This document shows positions 56,281-64,000 of a stretch of DNA of 64,000 nt, in pieces. Each line of letters starts with the position of its first letter. Position 1 is the stretch's first letter. This DNA is from Trichomonas vaginalis G3 (taxonomy: Eukaryota; Parabasalia; Trichomonadida; Trichomonadidae). The stretch is taken from contig NC_067208.1 in assembly GCF_026262505.1 (NCBI RefSeq), forward strand, positions 8,441,962 to 8,505,961. Reading direction: 5' to 3'. The notes beneath the pieces are model-generated. The model did not search any database and was not told where the DNA came from. It was given only the letters and a program-made list of their open reading frames with translations. A program made the translations under genes and the position numbers.

Positions 56281-56784
56281 TCTCTTCCTTGGTTTCTTTT
56301 TAGTTGCTTTCTTCAAGTCTGTCTCCAACTTGACTGTCTTTCTTCTTCGTCCGTAATGATACCAGTTACTTCCACCAGTCAATGGGTCAAATGGTCTTTC
56401 GTAAGGATTTCCATACATTCCATAGGGACCATACGGAAGAACTACTGGTGGAGAAGAAACATTTTCTTTAGTTCCATCGAATCTATTTAAATGCATTGTT
56501 TCACCTTTCATCTGGTCATTAAAGTCTTTTGCGTGTTTTGCAAACTCATCGTCCTTTCCTAAAGCATTTTCTGACTCAGTCGCAACCAAATTGGATGCTT
56601 TATTTATGAGCCCTATTTTATTTAATCTTAACTTCTTTGCAACCCAGCCTCCAATCTTCCCTTTATTTGCATCTAATGTCTTCGAAACCCTTCCTCCACT
56701 CATTTTATTTACTGCGTCATAAGCCCCAAGTGCTTTTGCTCCAAATGCTAATGCTTTTGTTCCCATTGCGCCTAAAGCTGTCAA
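56266..56784 (-). CDS. 171-residue-type protein, hydrophobic start and basic tail, copy 3
   Basis: About 172 residues, close to 23526-24041; it has a few extra residues in the middle (FDGTKENVSSPPVV) and a slightly different first few residues. The rest is almost unchanged, including the KKPRKRVIKQ end. Confidence 0.6.
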   Translation of the reverse strand: MTALGAMGTKALAFGAKALGAYDAVNKMSGGRVSKTLDANKGKIGGWVAKKLRLNKIGLINKASNLVATESENALGKDDEFAKHAKDFNDQMKGETMHLNRFDGTKENVSSPPVVLPYGPYGMYGNPYERPFDPLTGGSNWYHYGRRRKTVKLETDLKKATKKKPRKRVIKQ

Positions 56785-56792
56785 GCTACCAT

Positions 56793-56990
56793 TTACACCA
56801 TATTAAAATCATCTCTCTTCAATATTATCTCATAAAAGTTCTCGTTACTGGAGAAAGTCAATGAAACATAAACATTCTCATTCATAAACTTCTTTCTTAT
56901 CTCATCTATACGCTTCAAAATGTCTGAACAATTGCTAACATCTTCTACAACAGTTATTTCATCATGAATGACCTTCAAGAACAAGCTCAT
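56793..56990 (-). CDS. 65-residue small protein, copy 3
   Basis: Starts MSLFLKVIHDEITVVEDVSN and ends IILKRDDFNMV. Mixed helix/strand texture. No palindrome module is present at the place where copies 1 and 2 carry one. Lies directly upstream of the 171-residue gene. Unrecognised. Confidence 0.6.
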   Translation of the reverse strand: MSLFLKVIHDEITVVEDVSNCSDILKRIDEIRKKFMNENVYVSLTFSSNENFYEIILKRDDFNMV

Positions 56991-59900
56991 TTAATATGCT
57001 ATTAAAATCATCTCAATAATGAGTCCATCCTTTCCATCTTTAGGTAGCACAACATTTCTTCATTGAAGAAGGTTCGACAAGTCTTATGTTAAACTTACTG
57101 ACAAAGTTTGTTATACTATATGCTTCGGTGGCGAATACATGTAGTTTGAAAGACATAATATAGATTTTCAGCAAATTCACTTATACTGGAATAAACAATG
57201 TTCTCACGAGACCAATACCACCAATTGACAATCTTGTAAGCAATCCTGCTGAACCTTCTACTGTAAACGTTGATGGTAACATTCCACACGAAGGTCATCT
57301 TATTGACATCTTTTGAGTCACTGATTTAAATATTTTCTTAAAGCAATCGTCATTATCTAACCATGCAATAGCTTTGAAGTTTTCATTCGAATATACATCT
57401 GCTTCATTAAATGTAAAACCTGACTTCTTTGCAGAAGACGACTTTAAAATCTATTGAGTTTGTTTTCAAAATTATATGCTATGGTAACTTTCTGAAGGTA
57501 ATGGATGTCCTTCCGCAGTTAAGTTGTTCTCATACTACCGTTTTGAAGCTTTGTATTAAAAACTTCCATGTCATCTCTGTATCTAAGTTCATACACAGCA
57601 ACAGGAAAACTATCTTGCTTCTTTGTTTCATCATTATATCTCAAAACATTAAAAGTTCTTCAATAATATTGTCCTTCCTGCTGGAATACTTCTAACTTGT
57701 CTTATTTCAATAGCTTTCTCACCTCTTACATACTCTACCCAGTGTCTTGGATATTCATAAAAGTATACTGACTTTCTTGAATTTTGGTTGGTTTCATCAT
57801 AACTGTTATTAAGTATATCTTTATACTCTTGTCATTAGACTCGGTGCTATGTTCTGAATATTTCTGACTTGCATTTTTAATGGAGATAAAATGAAGCATT
57901 TATAATACATGACGTAGATGAAGACATGAATGAAACTACAGACAAACTTAACTCTTCTCTTATTCTTCCTTTTCAGCAAGATTATGAGTTCTGTTCAAAT
58001 GGTGTGTATTTTCTATTGTGAAAGATGGGTTCAGTAAGACATTCACCTCATTGTCATATACTCATAACAGAGCGTTTAGGAAACGTAATATTACTTTGAC
58101 CATCATTATATCAGCTTTCTCTATGGATTCACGGAAAACATTCTGAGTAAAGTTCGCATCTCTTGTCGTTAAGTTCCAGACAGTGAACTCAATTGATTTC
58201 TTCAACGTTACATATTCGACGTAAGAGGAAAATAATTATGCTATGTAGAGTTCATACAGTCAGGAATGCAAAAGACTTTCAGAAAGAGATGGAAAGAATT
58301 ATTGACAAACACCACTTACGTCAGTACTCAGGAGTTTACGATTATGAAACGACTTACAAACTACATCTGTCAAAACTTGTTCAAAATCCCTTCAAAAAAG
58401 TATCCCTTCAAACACTCTGCTCGTTTGTGACGCCACTTCGCTCGGAAAAGGTTTAGTGGTCAAAAGCAGACTCACCATTAGCTACATCATAACTAAATAA
58501 GTCAGACATTACCACTTAACTGTAGCAATACTTATGCAAACATGGATTTTTAAGCTTTAAACATAGAAAGTTCATAACTGACTTCGTTATCTTTCAAGGT
58601 TTCACCGGTATGATAACATTGAACTCATTTGGAAACAGTTCAGTGATATACATTACTTTTGAAATATTTGGTGAAGCATATCCACTCAGTCTCTCATCTC
58701 TCTCGTCCATAGAAACCTTGAGATTCATATAATGACTAATACCATTAAAGTCAAAAATTATTCCATGGGAACGACCAACGATTGTTTTAAGTTTAAACCT
58801 TCATGATGATGGGACAAACAATATTCCATGATCTCTGTCGCCATTTCTGTTATTAATATTTTTGCGTGTCATTCATATCATCCACTTCTTCCATCCGTTT
58901 AGCTTTTGAAGGATATGCGTTTAGAAGTAGCTAGTTCTTAAATGGGTGAAGGCTTTATCACCTTTGAAGAGCATAAACTCTATAACTTTCGCATACTTTA
59001 TGTTTGAAAACTCCTGAAGCCAATCATTGACATAAATTTTTATAGCTTCCACTTTGTTTCATGTTCCTGCTTCTTCCCTTAGCTCTTTTGTTCAGTAGTT
59101 CTACATCTTTATACAACAGCTCCTGTCTCAGTGAATTCAACAATTATTTTCATTCGTTAGCTTTAAATTCAAACCCTTGTCGAGCTATATTTGTTCATTT
59201 CATAATAATAAAGGTTTTATTCTATATGAAATGAGGAAGCAAATCCATCTTACTGGTGCCGGTTAATGTTCCAATTGAACCAACATCAAATGTTGACTCA
59301 CGAACGACAAACATATTGTCATAAAAGAACTATAGTTCAGAGGTTTGAAAGAACCAGAACCAGAGCTGAAATCGTTGAATTTAAAACACAGCTTCAAACG
59401 CTAACGCTACATCAGATGTTAAGTCTAGAGTATCCACCACTGGACCAAATTCTTTCAAGAGAAGCCAACGACAATCCTTAACAAAATGTTTAAAACAAAT
59501 CCTTCAGATAACGTAGACCAATTACCTTCTTCAGTTATACCAAACAATTTTACTCAAAGAACGATAAGAAGGCTTTTGACAAATCTTATAAGCAAGAACC
59601 AAATAATTCTAACAAAGGAAGGACCTTGAAAATCTTATCTTCACGAATAACAGGAAACAATGTGTCATTGACTATCTCGACCTGAATCGAACGCTGTGGT
59701 CAAACTCCACTATTCATGAAAATAGGTAACATCCGCATCATTGAAACGCCAGGAACTACAGGAGTTGAGTTTAAAGTATAAATATTCGAACGCAGTATAC
59801 AAAACTATTCTACTGACTATAAAGCTTGTTTGAAAATGTTTTAGTAAATTAAAGCAGTCAGGAAGTCCTTTGAGCCAAATCTTGGGCTTTTGGGGCGCCG

Positions 59901-62900
59901 TCGTTCCAAAAAAAAATTTTCAAGTTAACCATTTGTAATAGTCTATCCCAAACTTACTTCAACAGTATCGACGTCATCTATCATAATGCAAACCTATCTT
60001 ATTGACTTGGTGCAGTTTTCACTAACACAATATTTTTGTTCTGCTTGACTGACATAACTTTTCATTTGTTTCATCAAACAGCAACAACCAAAGTTCATGG
60101 ACCTAATACAACATCATACTTATATTTTTAGCTTGAGTTTCTGTAAGCTGTTGCATTTAATATTTTCTAAAAGTCAACTTCAACAGTCATTCGCCACTGG
60201 TGCTTCAGTTCTACAGGCTCTCCTTGAAAGTCAACAAGTCTGAATTGCATGTCTGTCAAATTATAGAGGACTAATGCGAACCCATTTACCTAAATGAGTT
60301 GCTATGACAGGACGTTTGGAATGAACATTGAATTGACTGACATAACAGAAGGATTTATATTCTACTGAAACCTTTACTATTAACTCCTGAAATCGTGACA
60401 TTAGCTATTTTAGACTCAATGTATAAACAATTACCATAACATACGTATGGAACAGATTTCATCTCAATCGTTTTGTCAACACTTTTCAAAGAAAAATGTC
60501 ATATGGTATGCACCCAAAGAAGTTGTAACTTATGACTCATTTCTTGGTATCTCTAAACTCCTTCACATAACTGAACTTCAAAACTCTGCAATAAGATTTA
60601 ACATTCATAAGTTTTCTTCGTTATCCTTGTTTGTAGTATTATGAGAGCATTTAACACTCCAGCTAATGTTTCCATCTTATACTCTACATTATTGTGAAAT
60701 CTTATTTCGTGCCTCTTCTTTCCAATCTAAATTTCAATTCCATGAAATCTGTTTCATCTGTTATAACGAATGAAGCGATAGTATTGAAGTCAACCATTCT
60801 GCATGCAAAGCGCCTCATTCTGTAAGACCAAGTTTGTTTGTGCTTTACTCGTCCCGTATTCGTTTGGGTCTGTACTTTTGCAAATAGAACAACATTTTAT
60901 TCTCATGTAAAATATGAGTATGCGCAATATGCGTATGAAGCTGACAGAAGCTAACGGTTTATATTTTTGGGTCAATACTCTCGTCACACTTACTGACAGA
61001 TATATTGTTATCACTTGAATGGAAATACTGGAGAAAATACATAAAATCGGAAGGACTATGAAAAGTTTTGACGCCTATTTTAACTCCATGTATCTATCGG
61101 CGTTTAATAAAGGGACGGTGGAAATATTGAAAAAAAGATATAATAACCGTATATAGGTCTGTTTATAAAGCAATTAGAATATATGTTGAATCATAACCCA
61201 AAAAGATTTGACCCAAGCACTACACCACATGTGCAATGGCCTTTTAATTAAGGAGCGTGATGAATCGGTAAGAGTTCCGGATTCACGGTTTTTCACACAG
61301 CTGTTCCAAAACCAGTTTACAAAAAACATTGTTAGCGAAAATATCTTTAATTCAAGAAACGTACAGAAAATAAAATTAACCCGTATTATATAACAGATGC
61401 TAAGAGAAAATTCAATCAAACGACAACACTTTGTACAGTCACTTAATGGATATTCAATGACATTATATCATATTAATATTCCTGCACCAACTAAGCATTT
61501 TCCAAACTCAGAACGGTTTGCAGTGTTACCTTCATAAATTGACAGTTCATATTACTTTAAAGGGATTCGGACAGTAAAATGCAATCATTAAAGGCGTCAT
61601 TAAATTGAAGAAATCATTGTATTTTAATTCATCACGAAATACATATAATCATTCATTAATGTTCAATATGCTTCTAAGAGAGGTGAGCAAAAACTATCGA
61701 TTAAAAGCGGTGTAATGAAATATAAAGCATCCAACGACGAATTGAATTCGTGCTTAAACTTTTGACGTGTATAGTTCGTATTATGGGAACATAACATCGG
61801 GAAACGATTTTAACGAAAGAATACTTAAAATCTCATGTTAGTGAGTGTTCGTTGAAGATTGAAAAAGAAGTGGAATTAAGTGTCGATCCCACTTAATTTC
61901 ATTTTCAGCTTAGCGAATGCGGGTGTTATGTTTCGCTTGAATGGACACTTATACAGAGTGAAAAATGACAATATGACGTTTTTTGGGGTCAAAAGCGGAA
62001 TGGGTGAGCTTGTAATGCGCAAGAACATTAGGTGAAACAGGACAATTTTGTAGATGTTTTAAAGACTTTGTTTCAAATTGTTTTAAACAAACACAAAGAA
62101 ATTCATTTAGAATATACCGTACAGAACGGACGGACTTTTTCGAAACAGGTAGCGAGAACAAACCCTAGTTATGGCTGCGTTGATGAATGGTTAGAGATAA
62201 TAAACCAACGTTAAAACGACGGGGTAAACGAATGAACATGAACAAACAGGAATATGGTCGGGTTATTCGAGCATTTAAAAACGTGTTCCTGAGTTATTGA
62301 TTTTATTTAAGGAGTTAATGATTCAATTTCAAAACATTCTATAACCTCGATGCAAGAAATAAATTAACAGATTCATATATTCGTCCAATTATTGCAGAAT
62401 TAATGAAGAGAATAAATGAAAAAAGGAATTGGTGATATCATTAATGTCAGCGATGTAATGATGAAAAGAAATTTTGACTCATTATTTTACAGAACCGAAA
62501 CAGAATATAGTCTTTATGACGTAATTACCGAAATTAATGAAAAGATTAATGATAATAAGAGTTCTGGCGGAAGAGTTGAATTAGAGAAGTGATGATGTTA
62601 ATGAGAAATTAGCCGAAAAAGCAGACAAAAATGAGCTTTTAGCTCTGAAGTGATATAAAGTCAAGAAACCACTTTCATTATATAACTTCAAGACGAACAG
62701 ATTATAACGGACTACCATGGATATTTAAAACGAAGTGATGAAGCCGAAGACAAAAAAATGTTAATGAAAGAAGATATAAATACATTCGTGCTAAAGGTTA
62801 TGACATAAGCTGTACTGTACAGTATGATGTAGCTAAGCACCAGAAGCATTTGGTTATACCGCGTGAAATTTAGCCTCTACTTTCAATGTTAACGGTGTAT

Positions 62901-64000
62901 TAGTTGAACCAAGATTTACATTGAGAGTTAGCAACAAAATAACGTTTGAAGATGCTATTTAAAAGTAAAGCTGACAAAGTTGAACTCGAAAGCAATGAAC
63001 AAAGTTTTGAAATCTCATAAACACAACATCTCCGATATAAATGAACTTCAAGCTACATTAAATAGTAAAGCTGACAAAAGAACATACAATAAATCCTTCA
63101 CTACTGTTAGTGGCAGACGACAAATATTGAACTATACCCTTGTTTCAAGTGCACCTTTAGAGAATCCAGTACAGGTTAAAAGATACACTAAACAATTTAG
63201 ATAACAGTTGCAGGAATATCGAAGATCATGCCAGAAACTTGAAGCATATGAACTACCAGCAATGTTAGATAAGAAAGCCGACAAAACTATGTAGATGGAA
63301 AATTATGCAAAGAAGTCGAAGTAAATGCTGCGCTTAATGGAAAAGCCGACCAAGAACCATACACATGAAGAATTTCAAACAAACAAGATTAAGAGAATTA
63401 AAGCATGCATCGAAATAGTAACAAAAACAGGAAAAACGGTGCAGACTGTACAGAACAAAGAATTTATCCTCCTACTTTTCTAATGGTTTAATAACAAACA
63501 ATATAAATATTGAAGGATGCAATAAAGTTATAAACGTTAAACATGAACTTCAAACAATGAAGGCTCAGATTCTTCAAACATTATATCCTGTTGGTTCTAT
63601 TTATACGTCAATGAACTCAACAAATCCAGCAACAGTTCTGGGTTTTGGTACGTGGCAGCAGATTGTAGACAAATTTCTTATACTGTGCTAAACTCTTTCA
63701 AAGCAAACAGGAGGCTCAAAGAAAATTAAGAAACAAAAACTTACCTGCGCACACTCATACAGGAACTACAAACACAACAGGTAATCATTCACATTCAATA
63801 ACAAAAAGAGGTTAACAAATCTTGCAGAGCAGGTTCGAGATAGACAGGGAATGCATAGATATGATATTTTCAAGCGACCCAGTAGATTCAAGCGCAGGAT
63901 TTTTCTGTGGAACCACAGGAAAACATTCACACACTTTCACAAACAAATCCAACAGGAAGTGGGAGCAGACTATATGCCACCTTATATGACGTTTATGCAT

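Larger units (their letters stand above)
55567..64000. mobile_element. Maverick/Polinton copy 3 (partial, reversed, heavily decayed)
   Basis: Begins with agttagtatgg, the same end as copy 2, inside gene C. Gene order matches the right half of copies 1 and 2 in reverse. Its terminal repeat and first two genes are in good state, but from about 57.0 kb inward the sequence holds very many breaks. It runs off the window, so its far end and target duplication cannot be checked. Parts by homology: GIW-family protein 2 (about 56.99-57.89 kb), packaging ATPase (57.89-58.55), 133-residue gene (58.79-59.21), 204-residue gene (59.23-59.85), 89-residue gene (59.9-60.15), penton-like gene (60.15-60.91), repeat protein (60.91-61.56) and tail fibre (61.56 to the edge). 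All of these are broken. Confidence 0.85.

Noticed and set aside
59880-59930. GC-rich spot with cgccgtcg as a palindrome module in copy 3
   Set aside because: The arms do not pair and the surrounding sequence is too decayed to judge.

Overview
The window looks like nuclear DNA of the parasitic protist Trichomonas vaginalis or a very close relative. It is AT-rich, and its few host-type genes are small and intronless. Three of them carry the trichomonad initiator (TCA followed by pyrimidine-rich bases) about 8-12 bases before the ATG. Most of the window is three Maverick/Polinton elements whose gene content matches those of this species. The species call is inference; no search was run.

Layout: 1-2867 host DNA with a run of hairpins, a dispersed repeat and gene remnants. 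2868-24707 is Polinton copy 1 (5-bp target duplication aacac). 24708-32085 is host DNA with an RPA2-like fragment, a beta-helix surface-protein-like gene, transposon-like repeats and decayed genes. 32086-53377 is Polinton copy 2 (duplication cacga). 53378-55566 is a compact locus with a tandem array of about twelve hairpins and two divergent genes. 55567-64000 is the start of Polinton copy 3, in opposite orientation, heavily decayed inward and cut by the window edge.

Copies 1 and 2 share long inverted repeats (about 670-695 bp), the capsid gene block, integrase, a phage-like tail-fibre protein, a packaging ATPase and several virion-type proteins. Each has about a dozen breaks spread over several genes, so both are fossils, though young ones: the target duplications are exact and the two inverted repeats of each copy match each other. 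The striking difference is the replication block. Copy 1 carries a protein-primed family B DNA polymerase. In copy 2 that block is absent, and an HNH endonuclease plus a primase-polymerase/SF3 helicase lies in its place, bracketed by an inverted repeat. A second block (a 321-residue protein) is flipped between the copies, with GGTGA-rich repeats at its borders. This suggests elements built from exchangeable cassettes.

Two other signals stand out. One is a family of 30-60 bp GC-rich double-palindrome modules scattered through the Polintons, inside genes as well as between them, with one occupied/unoccupied site pair. The other is tandem arrays of long hairpins at 191-1239 and 53407-54174; Polinton copy 2 landed in the arm of a further hairpin of the second array.
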